From the NCBI GenBank assembly GCA_018700655.1, contig JABIUG010000187.1, positions 1-17,259 on the forward strand: a DNA stretch of 17,259 nt, read 5' to 3'. Position 1 is the stretch's first letter. Each line of letters opens with the position of its first letter. A program made the translations under genes and the position numbers. A model generated the notes under the pieces. That model was not told the DNA's origin, did not search any database, and worked only from the letters and a program-made list of their open reading frames with translations. Below are positions 6,536 through 14,206 of this stretch, piece after piece. This DNA comes from Rhodospirillaceae bacterium. GTDB taxonomy: Bacteria > Pseudomonadota > Alphaproteobacteria > SP197.

Positions 6536-7834
6536 TCACTCGGCTTTCGCCGGCCCCTGTGGATCGACCTTCTTCCCGAAACCGCGGCCTTTCATGACGG
6601 CGGCATCACCGAATTTTTCGCGTACGGCATCGAGCGCCTTGTCGACCTTGCTTTCGGATGGCCCGACGCCACCGAAGAGGTCGGTCTGGCTGATCTGATC
6701 GGCCTCGATCAGGCTGTGGGTTCCGATCCCGATCAGGCGGAAGGCGCGGCCGTCGGTCTCGCGGCTGAGTAGCGGTTCGGCTGCCTGAAACATCTCTTCG
6801 GCCGATTGCGTTGCGCTCTTGAGCGTGCGGCTGCGCGTGATGATGCGGAAATCGGCGGTTTTGAGCTTCAGTGTGATGCCTTCGCCAGCCAGACCCGACT
6901 TCTTGAGACGGCGCGCGACGTTTTCGGCGAGCTGCCACAGGATCGGTCGCAGCCGGTCGGCATCGGCGATGTCGGTGTCCAGCGTCGTTTCCGAGGAGAC
7001 ACTCTTGGCCTCGCCTTCGGGATCGACCTTGCGGTCGTCTTCACCGCGGCTGCAGAGTGCCAGGCGATGGCCGATCTTGCCATAACGGGCGATCAGTTCG
7101 GCTTCTTCGATCCGCGCCAGTTCGCCGATCAAGGTGATGCCGTCGCGAGCCAGGGTCTGTTGCATCGCCTTGCCGACACCCCAGAGCAGCCTTACCGGCT
7201 GATCCGACAGGAAGGTTCTGGCCTCGGCCTGGCCGATCACGGCAAAGCCGCGCGGCTTGTCGAGATCTGATGCTATCTTGGCTAGGAACTTGTTGTAGCT
7301 CAGCCCGGTCGAGACCGTGATGTTGAGGGTCTCTTCGACGCGCCGGGTCAGCGCGGCCAGGGTCACAGCCGGACTGCCGCGATGCAGCGCCTCGGTGCCG
7401 GTCAGGTCCATGAAGGCTTCGTCGATCGAGAGCGGTTCCACCAGCGGTGTGAGGTCCTGCATCATCGCCCGGACCTCACGCCCGATGGTGACGTATTTGT
7501 TCATGTCGGGTTTGACGACAACCGCATCGGGGCAGAGTTTCAGCGCCTTGAACATCGGCATGGCAGAGCGGATGCCATAGGTTCGCGCGATATAGCAGCA
7601 GGCGGCGACCACACCACGATGACGGCCGCCGACAATCACCGGGAGGTCGCGCAATTCCGGGCGGTCGCGCTTTTCGATCGTGGCGTAAAAGGCATCACAA
7701 TCAAGATGGGCGATCGAGAGGTTATGAAGTTCCTTGTGGCGCACGATGCGCAGCGAGCCGCAGGCCGGGCAGGTTCCGGCATCGGGGGGCGGTTGCTGAC
7801 CGCAATCACGGCATAGAGTTTCCACAACGCCCAT
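6536..7834 (-). CDS. dinB: DNA polymerase IV (Y-family)
   Basis: This 432-residue translesion polymerase has a four-cysteine N-terminal extension (Cys8, 11, 22, 25; two CxxC pairs) that looks like a zinc ribbon and is frequent in alphaproteobacterial DinB. The catalytic core follows, with Asp45 and Asp47 in HLDCDAFYA and Asp138-Glu139 in LSIDEAFMDL. GLSYNKFLAKIASDLDKPRG, the helix-hairpin-helix region around LLWGVGKA, and the little-finger domain come next. QTDLF near the C-terminus fits a beta-clamp-binding motif. The start is placed at the second of two adjacent ATGs (7837, 7834); an ATG at 7876 is possible but would overlap the divergent gene's 5' end, and neither has a strong ribosome binding site. 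I looked for an alphaproteobacterial LexA box upstream and found none. It ends convergently with the OsmC-fusion gene, 48 bases apart. Confidence 0.92.
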   Translation of the reverse strand: MGVVETLCRDCGQQPPPDAGTCPACGSLRIVRHKELHNLSIAHLDCDAFYATIEKRDRPELRDLPVIVGGRHRGVVAACCYIARTYGIRSAMPMFKALKLCPDAVVVKPDMNKYVTIGREVRAMMQDLTPLVEPLSIDEAFMDLTGTEALHRGSPAVTLAALTRRVEETLNITVSTGLSYNKFLAKIASDLDKPRGFAVIGQAEARTFLSDQPVRLLWGVGKAMQQTLARDGITLIGELARIEEAELIARYGKIGHRLALCSRGEDDRKVDPEGEAKSVSSETTLDTDIADADRLRPILWQLAENVARRLKKSGLAGEGITLKLKTADFRIITRSRTLKSATQSAEEMFQAAEPLLSRETDGRAFRLIGIGTHSLIEADQISQTDLFGGVGPSESKVDKALDAVREKFGDAAVMKGRGFGKKVDPQGPAKAE

Positions 7835-7896
7835 CATAGGGTGCGCTTTGTTCTGCACGAAGCCGTATGATCGCACTCTCTATTCTGGATGGAACG

Positions 7897-8580
7897 ATGA
7901 CCCACAGGCTGCTCAACAAATCCGACGAAAAACGCGCCGCTAAACATGCGGTTCCGGCATGGGCGCGGGGCGTATGGAAACGCACGCGCCTGCGCCATGA
8001 GGGCGGAATTGAACGCACGACCCGTGTGATCTGGGTCCAGACACCCCTGCTTTTCGCCGATATCCGGGTTCCCGGCCTCAAGGATGAAGAGGGCAGGGAA
8101 GAAGGGTTTTCCGGCCATCTCGAGGTGCGCGGCCAGATCTGCTCGTGGAAGCGGCCGATCGATCTCCACCCCGTCGGTGAACCCGGTGACGAAGGTGCGA
8201 TGTTCCGGGTGGGTGACGACATGCTTGAGGCTGGCATTCATGCCAACTATGTCGAAGACTGGAAGCTGATCGGCGCGCCCGAACCGCATCTGGCGATGAC
8301 CCGTGGCGCTGCCTGCCGGATCACTGCGGCGGGTCTGTCCTGGCCTGTCGGGGAGCCGCTGGAGATCGTCGTGGCCTGCGACGGTCACATCGTCCACGCC
8401 TGGCGCCAGAAAGGCGGAGATGGGCTTTGCTATCATGTCCTCAACCCGCAAACGGATTCGCTGCGCCCGCGCTACCATGTGGGCACTCCACGCGAAGAAG
8501 CTGCCCGCGGAAGCTGGCGTGTCTGGTCAACCAGTCTGGATGAACGTGGCGTTGCCGCACTTTGCGAAATGCTCGACTGA
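7897..8580 (+). CDS. Conserved-looking protein of unknown function
   Basis: This 227-residue soluble protein has no signal peptide or membrane segment. I do not recognise its family with confidence. It is rich in short beta-type stretches: TTRVIWVQTPLLFADIRVP, FSGHLEVRGQICSWKRPIDL, a Trp-rich VEDWKLIG near the middle, and LEIVVACDGHIVHAWRQK. This suggests a small beta-barrel of lipocalin or HRI1 type, which is only a guess. The start at ATG 7897 is preferred (weak TGGA upstream, MTHRLLNKSDE); the ATG at 7867 would add ten residues and overlap the longest possible dinB. The gene is divergent from dinB with about 60 bases between them and stands alone, with a hairpin 19 bases after its stop. 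Confidence 0.7.
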   Translation: MTHRLLNKSDEKRAAKHAVPAWARGVWKRTRLRHEGGIERTTRVIWVQTPLLFADIRVPGLKDEEGREEGFSGHLEVRGQICSWKRPIDLHPVGEPGDEGAMFRVGDDMLEAGIHANYVEDWKLIGAPEPHLAMTRGAACRITAAGLSWPVGEPLEIVVACDGHIVHAWRQKGGDGLCYHVLNPQTDSLRPRYHVGTPREEAARGSWRVWSTSLDERGVAALCEMLD

Positions 8581-8598
8581 CGGTTTTCTTCACTGTCA

Positions 8599-8619
8599 TG
8601 GTCCGGCTTGATCGGACCA
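8599..8619. repeat. Palindromic hairpin between convergent genes
   Basis: TGGTCCG (8599-8605) and CGGACCA (8613-8619) form a perfect 7-base-pair stem around GCTTGAT. Elements of this shape (TGGTCCGGCTT-type palindromes) are widely dispersed between genes in many alphaproteobacteria. It lies between two genes that converge (7897-8580 and the flavoprotein), where a symmetric hairpin could stop transcription from both sides. There is no strong T tract. The rest of the 177-base gap shows no gene. Confidence 0.5.
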
Positions 8620-8757
8620 CCCATTCCGGTGCCCTGATGTCACGTCCCGGCGGCGCTTTTCGCTGCTTTTCCGGCATGGATCGCCTCATCACGTGAGGTG
8701 ACGACGGTACTATTGGGGTGTGGCGGAAAACCGGAGCGGACGCCAGAACCTACTCTC

Positions 8758-10776
8758 TCAAAGATCCCGATCGATCAAGGCCGGTGCCGATGGGTTGTCG
8801 AACTCGATCGCCGCCTTGTAACCGCTGTGGACGGCCGACGCGATGATCCCCGGCGCGTGACAGTCGCCGATACATGCCAGCGTCGCGCCATCCAGTTTCT
8901 CCGGCGATCCCTGCAGTTCGCGGAAGAGAGTTTCGTTCGGTTCGCGCCGGGTAACCGGCACCACCCAGTCGGCAGCAGCCGTGCGTGTGTTGCCCGAAAA
9001 GACACAGGACAGGGTGACGTGATCGGCCTCGACAGCCGCGAGCGATGAGTTGGTCACGATCTCGACCCCGGCGTGGATCAGGGCGGCATTGGATTGCCAC
9101 ATCTCGGCCGTCAGCCCACTGGCCTGACCGGCGCGCCCGCCCGGCGTGACCAGGGTCACGGCGTGGCCCTTCTCGCGTAATGCCAGGGCCAGCACCGAAC
9201 CCATGTAGTAGTGGTCATCGTCAAAGATTAGAACATGGCCGGTCGGGTGCTCGTCATCAGCGAGCAGGGTATCGACACTGACGACCGCTGCGCCCTCTCC
9301 AAGTGCAACCGGGGAACTTCGGCTGTGGCCGATACAGTCGGTCATCCAGCTTGAACCCGTGGCGATCAGGATGTGATCGGCGCCGACATCGCCGATATCG
9401 GCTGGCGCCATGGGGCTTTCGCGAAAGACCTCGATGTTGGAGAGCTTTTCGATCTGGCCGACACGCCAGTCGCGTACCCGGGCCCACTCGCTCAAGCCCG
9501 GCAAGCGGCTTTCGGCGGTGACACGACCACCGAGGTCGCGGGTCGCTTCGGCCAGCATGACGTTGTAGCCGCGCTGCCCCAGGGTGCGGGTAGCTTCAAG
9601 GCCGGCGGGGCCTGCGCCCACGACCAGAACCTGCTGCGCCTTGGCCGCCGGCGGGACCCGTTCTGGATGCCAGCCTCTGCGCCATTCTTCGCCCATGGTC
9701 GGGTTCTGGGTGCAGCGGATCGGCACACCCATGGAATCGTGGGCGTAACAGACATTGCAGCCGATGCATTCGCGGATGTCTTCGGAGCGGCCTTCTTCGA
9801 TCTTGGTCGGCATGAAGGGATCGGAGATCGAGGGCCGCGCCGCGCCGATCATGTCCTGGGAGCCGTTGCGAATGACCCGCGCCATCGTATCGGGTGAAGT
9901 AAACCGGCCCACTGCGACGACCGGTTTGGAAGTCATCGATTTGGCCTTGGCGACGTTTTCTTCCAGAGCGGCTTCCTTCACGAACCGGGAGACGCCCATT
10001 TCGACACCGTAGTCGGAGACCGTGATATCCCAGTAATCGGGGAGTTCGGCGAGAGACTCAAAGGTATCGCAGCTCTCGGGATAGCCCATGTCGACGGTGA
10101 AGCGTGTTGCCACAGCACAACGTCCGGCAACGGCCTCCAGTGTGTCTTCGATCAACTCGCGAATGAGCCTGGTGCGATTCTCCAGGCTGCCGCCGTATTC
10201 GTCGGTCCGCCGGTTGGTTGCGGCGCTAAGGAACTGCTCGGGCAGGTAGCCGTGCGTCGCATAGACATAGACGATGTCGAACCCGGCATCGATCGCGCGC
10301 TTTGCCGCATCGACCTGCCAGCGGCGGAACTCCCTGATGTCGGCCTTGTCCATCGTGCGGCTCTGGGTCACGCCCAGATTGGCGGGCGTGCCAGCTGGTC
10401 CTCCGGTCGGCTCCAGAGGCGTTAGACGCGAAGCCAGGTTTCCCGAGCGGCCACCGCCATGCCAAAGCTCGACCCCGGCCAGGGCGCCATGTTCATGGAC
10501 CGCATCGGTCATCCTTCGGTGGGCTGTGACGTCATCGCGGTCCCAGAGGTGGGCATGGGGAAAGGCGCCGTCGTCGGATGTCGGATGCACGGAACAGTAT
10601 TCGGTGCAGACCACGCCCCAGCCCCCGGCGGCCTTCATGCCGCGCATTCCCGCAAGGATGGAGGGCTGCAGCCAGCCCATGCCGGAGCAGTGGGGCACCT
10701 GGTAGAACCGGTTCTTGGCCGTCACGGGGCCGAGTTCGATGGGCTCGAAAAGGATGTCGTGGCTGGGATCGCGCAT
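8758..10776 (-). CDS. Trimethylamine-dehydrogenase-like FMN/[4Fe-4S]/ADP-binding oxidoreductase
   Basis: This protein of about 672 residues has the three-part plan of trimethylamine dehydrogenase. An old-yellow-enzyme barrel comes first (RDPSHDILFEP, NRFYQVPHC with Cys30 at the site of the covalent 6-S-cysteinyl-FMN). A ferredoxin-like cluster follows (Cys337, 340, 343, 355), then a nucleotide-binding half (VLVVGAGPAGLEATR). Catalytic Tyr172 and His175 are present in VYATH. The substrate pocket differs from TMADH: Tyr60 is kept, but the Trp264 equivalent is Tyr256, the Asp267 equivalent is Glu259, and the Trp355 position holds Asp347. As I recall, histamine dehydrogenase also has Asp there. 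An amine or N-methyl substrate other than trimethylamine is likely. ATG 10776 is chosen because it gives the MRDPxHDILF N-terminus of the family; the frame extends to a GTG at 10824. It is divergent from the P450-TetR pair. Confidence 0.85.
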   Translation of the reverse strand: MRDPSHDILFEPIELGPVTAKNRFYQVPHCSGMGWLQPSILAGMRGMKAAGGWGVVCTEYCSVHPTSDDGAFPHAHLWDRDDVTAHRRMTDAVHEHGALAGVELWHGGGRSGNLASRLTPLEPTGGPAGTPANLGVTQSRTMDKADIREFRRWQVDAAKRAIDAGFDIVYVYATHGYLPEQFLSAATNRRTDEYGGSLENRTRLIRELIEDTLEAVAGRCAVATRFTVDMGYPESCDTFESLAELPDYWDITVSDYGVEMGVSRFVKEAALEENVAKAKSMTSKPVVAVGRFTSPDTMARVIRNGSQDMIGAARPSISDPFMPTKIEEGRSEDIRECIGCNVCYAHDSMGVPIRCTQNPTMGEEWRRGWHPERVPPAAKAQQVLVVGAGPAGLEATRTLGQRGYNVMLAEATRDLGGRVTAESRLPGLSEWARVRDWRVGQIEKLSNIEVFRESPMAPADIGDVGADHILIATGSSWMTDCIGHSRSSPVALGEGAAVVSVDTLLADDEHPTGHVLIFDDDHYYMGSVLALALREKGHAVTLVTPGGRAGQASGLTAEMWQSNAALIHAGVEIVTNSSLAAVEADHVTLSCVFSGNTRTAAADWVVPVTRREPNETLFRELQGSPEKLDGATLACIGDCHAPGIIASAVHSGYKAAIEFDNPSAPALIDRDL

Positions 10777-10841
10777 GGTCTGACTCTGGCTGGAACAAGA
10801 AGCTGTCACCCTATCGCGGTTCACATCGGGCAGGCCAGAGT

Positions 10842-10897
10842 GTCAAGCTATTGACTCTGGGTCATTTAACGCCATCTAATCGACCATGGGTCAATAG
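10842..10897. promoter_or_regulatory. P450 promoter with two operator-like dyads
   Basis: A plus-strand promoter is visible: -35 TTGACT (10851-10856), 18-base spacer, -10 TCTAAT (10875-10880), 27 bases before the P450 ATG. Two related 14-base elements overlap it: TTGACTCTGGGTCA at 10851-10864, and TTGACCCATGGTCG read on the minus strand at 10894-10881. Each is an imperfect dyad of TGAC/GTCA or GACC/GGTC half-sites. Together they form a larger inverted repeat whose outer ends, CTATTGAC (10848-10855) and GTCAATAG (10890-10897), match perfectly. GTCAA at 10842-10846 adds another half-site and gives a minus-strand TTGACA -35 toward the flavoprotein gene, without a clear -10. The likely ligand is the TetR protein encoded at 12137. 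Confidence 0.6.
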
Positions 10898-10907
10898 GAA
10901 GTTGAAC

Positions 10908-12140
10908 ATGCTGGATCAAGTGAAGCTGCGCGCCACGGCGGGTATGAAATTTGTTGACGTCGGTGGCGGCATTCTGGCTCCCGACCGCGCCGAGGAGGCG
11001 ATTGCCTTTTTTGATGATGTGCGCCGGGTCGAGCCGGTTCTCTATCTGGGCGAAGATACCTGGCTGATCACCCGCCACGAAGACGCCAGAGCGATCCTGC
11101 GTGATACCCGTTTCAGCTCGAACGAGAGCAGCGAGCATCGTGACGGTGAAGAACCGACGGGCGAAGGCTACGCCCGCTCGATGCTGTTCATGGACCCGCC
11201 CAATCACACACGCCTGCGCGGCTTGGTGCAGCCGGCCTTCGTTCCGCGCCGGCTCAAGCGGCTGGAAGGCGACATCGAACACGCTGTCGATGATCTGCTC
11301 GACGCTGTGGTCGACAACGGGCGGCTAGATGTGATCGCCGATTTCGCCCGTCCGCTTCCGGTCTGGGCGATCTCGATTATGCTCGATATTCCAGAACCCG
11401 ACCGCGATCGCATCCAGGAACTGGCGCAGGATTCATCCCTGACACTTGATCTGGAATACCTCGACAACGCCGGAGCCGAGCGTGCCCTGTCCGCTTCTGT
11501 CCTGTTGCAGGACTACTTCCGCGACTTCGTGGAGGCCCGTCGCGAGGAACCCGGTGACGACGTGCTGAGTGGCATGATTGCTGCTGAAGAGAGCGGAGAG
11601 GCTCTTAGCAACGAGGAAATTGTTGTGATGGCCGACCTGCTGTTTGTCGCCGACCATGAGACGACCGTGAATCTGATCGGCAACGGTACGCGAACGATGC
11701 TGGATCATCCGGGATCACTGGAACGCCTGGCTGCCGAACCTGAACTGATTCCGTCTGCGGTCGAAGAGAGCCTGCGTTTTTCGCCATCGGTGACGCTGAA
11801 CGGCCGGACCGCGGCAGAGGACCTCGCCGTCGGTGACAAGACGGTCAAGCGAGGCCAGCACGTCATCATCCCGACGGATGCCGTGAACCGCGACCCCGAG
11901 AAGTTCACCGATCCCCACACCTTCGACGTCGCGTGCAAGGACAACGCCCACCTGACGTTCTCGATCGGCCCGCACGTCTGTCTGGGGGCTTTCCTGGCCC
12001 GCATGGAGGCACGGATCGCCTGGGAAAAGATACTCGGGCGTGTCACTGAAATCGCATCATTGGGCCCATCGCAATACCGCGAGCATGTTACCTTGCGTGG
12101 CTTGGAGGCTGTCGACATTTCGTTCTTGGCGGCGGCATGA
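10908..12140 (+). CDS. Cytochrome P450 (bacterial class I type)
   Basis: This 410-residue soluble P450 monooxygenase has the C-helix region (DPPNHTRLRGLVQPAF), an I-helix VADHETTVNL, the ExxR motif Glu287/Arg290 in EESLRF, and the heme loop FSIGPHVCLG with thiolate ligand Cys358. The I-helix is odd: the usual A-G-x-E-T reads A248-D249-H-E-T, with Asp where nearly all P450s have Gly at the oxygen-binding kink; Glu251 and Thr252 are kept. The ATG at 10908 has AGGAA seven bases upstream; the frame is open back to 10578, but that overlaps the divergent flavoprotein gene. No ferredoxin or reductase gene is nearby, so electrons must come from elsewhere. The stop overlaps the tetR start (ATGA). The substrate is unknown. 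Confidence 0.93.
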   Translation: MLDQVKLRATAGMKFVDVGGGILAPDRAEEAIAFFDDVRRVEPVLYLGEDTWLITRHEDARAILRDTRFSSNESSEHRDGEEPTGEGYARSMLFMDPPNHTRLRGLVQPAFVPRRLKRLEGDIEHAVDDLLDAVVDNGRLDVIADFARPLPVWAISIMLDIPEPDRDRIQELAQDSSLTLDLEYLDNAGAERALSASVLLQDYFRDFVEARREEPGDDVLSGMIAAEESGEALSNEEIVVMADLLFVADHETTVNLIGNGTRTMLDHPGSLERLAAEPELIPSAVEESLRFSPSVTLNGRTAAEDLAVGDKTVKRGQHVIIPTDAVNRDPEKFTDPHTFDVACKDNAHLTFSIGPHVCLGAFLARMEARIAWEKILGRVTEIASLGPSQYREHVTLRGLEAVDISFLAAA

Positions 12141-12745
12141 ACGCCGTTGCGCCGCGCTGGGAACGCAGGCCCGCTACACGCAGGGACGAGCTGCTCGATG
12201 CCGCCACCGGGTTGCTGCAGAAGCAGCCTCTGACTGACATCAAGGTCAGCGATATCACAGTGGTGGCGAACACTTCCAAGGGCACATTTTATACCTATTT
12301 CGCGACCAAGGAGGAACTCTTCGCTGCGCTGAACGAGCGATATCTCGACGGTCTGGTCGCAGAGATGGGGCGTGCCGGCAGTGACCTGGATAACGGCGAC
12401 TGGTTCGACCGTCAGGATGCCACGATCGCCGCGGCGATCCTCTACATGTATGAGAAGGATGACCTGATCGAGGTCTGGGAGCGCGAGGATGTTGCCGCTG
12501 ATCCCACTGAGCTGTTTTCAACAGGGTTTAACAGGATCGCATCGGCCTGGGCCGTCAGCATCGGAGAGGAGGTCGCCGCGGGAAGGGTGCATTGCGACGA
12601 TCCGCTCACCACGGCCTTTCTGGTGGCGCACGCGATCGACGGTGCGGTGGTGCGCGACATGCTGGGCCGCACCGGACAGACCGCTCTGGGGCCAGAGCGC
12701 ATCATTCCGGTTGCCCAGAAGATGTTTCGTGCCTTGATGGCCTGA
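12137..12745 (+). CDS. TetR/AcrR-family transcriptional regulator
   Basis: This 202-residue protein has an N-terminal helix-turn-helix (about residues 12-60; RRDELLDAATGLL, then VSDITVVANTSKGTFYTYFATKEELFAAL), the TetR signature with the F/YxYF turn. The C-terminal part is variable and would bind a ligand. Its ATG overlaps the P450 stop (ATGA at 12137-12140), so it is translationally coupled to the P450 and probably represses that promoter, as TetR proteins often control their own operon or a divergent gene. The dyads at 10851-10894 are the obvious candidate operators. Its stop directly abuts the stop of the convergent flippase gene. Confidence 0.88.
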   Translation: MNAVAPRWERRPATRRDELLDAATGLLQKQPLTDIKVSDITVVANTSKGTFYTYFATKEELFAALNERYLDGLVAEMGRAGSDLDNGDWFDRQDATIAAAILYMYEKDDLIEVWEREDVAADPTELFSTGFNRIASAWAVSIGEEVAAGRVHCDDPLTTAFLVAHAIDGAVVRDMLGRTGQTALGPERIIPVAQKMFRALMA

Positions 12746-14040
12746 TCACGTTGCCTGTGTTTGCGAAAGGCTGGTGAGTTGCCGCCGCGTCATGACAATC
12801 AACACGATGGCGATGCCGTAGCGGTTGATCACAAAGGCCACCGCCGCGCCCATCAGGCCGAATTCGGCAATGCCGATCGCGGACATGACAACCGTTGAAA
12901 CCGCCGCGACCATGATCACACGGGATGCCCGTTTGGCCTGGCCCAGCATGTAGAGGTTGTTTCCCGCAACCAGGGAGATGGCGTAGCCGACCATCGCAAA
13001 GGCGAGCACGACAAGCACCTGATAGACCTCGGTGAAATCCGGGCCGAACAGCGCGAGCAACTGGCTACCGAACAGGGCAAGGACGGCAAACATCACGACA
13101 CCGCCGATGACGGAGAAACGCATGGTCCGACTGGCGATCCGGCGAAATTCACCCACGGTTTCGGGGTCGGCATTGTGCGACAGAAATGGTGTTGCCCCGG
13201 CAAGGCCGGCGCGTGTTGGAATGATGACCAGCATCACCAGCACCATGGCGGCGTGATAGAGGCCAGCCTGCTTCCAGCCCATCAGGATGTTGAGCAGGAT
13301 GACGTCGCTGCCGACCGCAAGGAGCCGGGCAATGGCACCGACAGCCATGGGCAACGATGTCGCCAGCCACGCCTTGACGTCGAACACGGGCTTCTGGCGT
13401 GTGATCGATGACGACAACAGGAGGTCACCGATTTCCAGCAGAATGGCGATGACCATTGCGCAGCCCAGGGCAAACAGTCCATCGGTGGCTTCCATGTCGC
13501 TCACGCCACTTGCGATCAGGAAGGCGATGGCGAGTGCGAGTACGTCGCGACACTGCCCTTGGCCATGGTTCCCAGAAGCACGCGACCATGGGCAAGCAGG
13601 ACACCTGCCAGCAGCAGGCCCAGAGCGATCAGGGGCACCAGCCAGGTGGCGTGAATCAGCGCCTCATGGGCATGGGTGTCGCCGGCCGCAATCGCGATCA
13701 GATAGACCGAAAGGCCGGTGGCGATGCCCAGGGTGAAGGTGAGCAGAGAGGCTCCCAGGATGAAGCCGTTGACCGCGCCAAACGCACCGGCCTTGCGGTA
13801 GCGCGGTATCAGGCGCAGTGCTGCCTGGTTGAAACCCAAGCCTGAGATCATCGTGAGGATGCGAATGACATGGAAGGAAAACGCAAATATGCCGAATTCC
13901 GTGACGCACATCCAGCGTGCGAACAAGACCGCCATCAGGCTGGCGGCAGCGAAGTTCCCGATGCATCCGGGCAAGGCCAGCAGTACGCGCTTGCGTAGTT
14001 CGCCCTCGCCGGTGCGGTGAGCATCGATCCCCTGACTCAT
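12746..14040 (-). pseudogene. Polysaccharide flippase-like membrane protein (MATE/Wzx superfamily), frameshifted
   Basis: Read through one frameshift, this is a 431-residue polytopic membrane protein of the usual length for O-antigen or polysaccharide flippases (RfbX/Wzx type), which move undecaprenyl-linked sugars across the inner membrane. The N-terminal half (MSQGIDAHRTGEGELRKRVL, then hydrophobic helices, FGIFAFSFHVIRIL, LRLIPRYRKAG) runs to about 13560. From there the continuing helix DVLALAIAFLIASG is in another frame and joins SDMEATDGLF through to the end. The change fits loss of one base near GGGC at 13555-13560 (MAKG|QCRDVLALAI). The start at 14040 is supported by GAGGAG nine bases upstream; 14073 is possible. 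Uncorrected, the first frame stops at 13516. Specificity cannot be inferred; no glycosyltransferases are nearby. Confidence 0.7.
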
Positions 14041-14206
14041 CGCATCATTCTCCTCTATTTTCCCGTGAGCCATGACCCGGCGACATTGCAGACCCGGTCA
14101 GTGGCACAGCCATCACCGACAAGTTCCGTGCCTGAGGCGCTGCAAAAGGTGACTCGGTCCATGGCCTCAGGGTATCACGCGTGCCTGAGCTGAGAACGTG
14201 CATGGA

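Noticed and set aside
7834..7900. LexA/SOS box upstream of dinB
   Set aside because: GTTCTG and GGAAC occur, but not with the GTTC-N7-GTTC or GAAC-N7-GAAC spacing expected in Alphaproteobacteria.
10908..12140. A longer P450 starting at 10578
   Set aside because: The extra 110 codons overlap the divergent flavoprotein gene and the operator region, and have no P450 similarity.
14130..14190. Repeated CCTGAG/CTCAGG elements between the flippase and methyltransferase genes as an operator
   Set aside because: GCCTGAGGC at 14130-14138 and the GCCTCAGG/CCTGAGC pair at 14164-14190 are short, unevenly spaced and not tied to a visible promoter.
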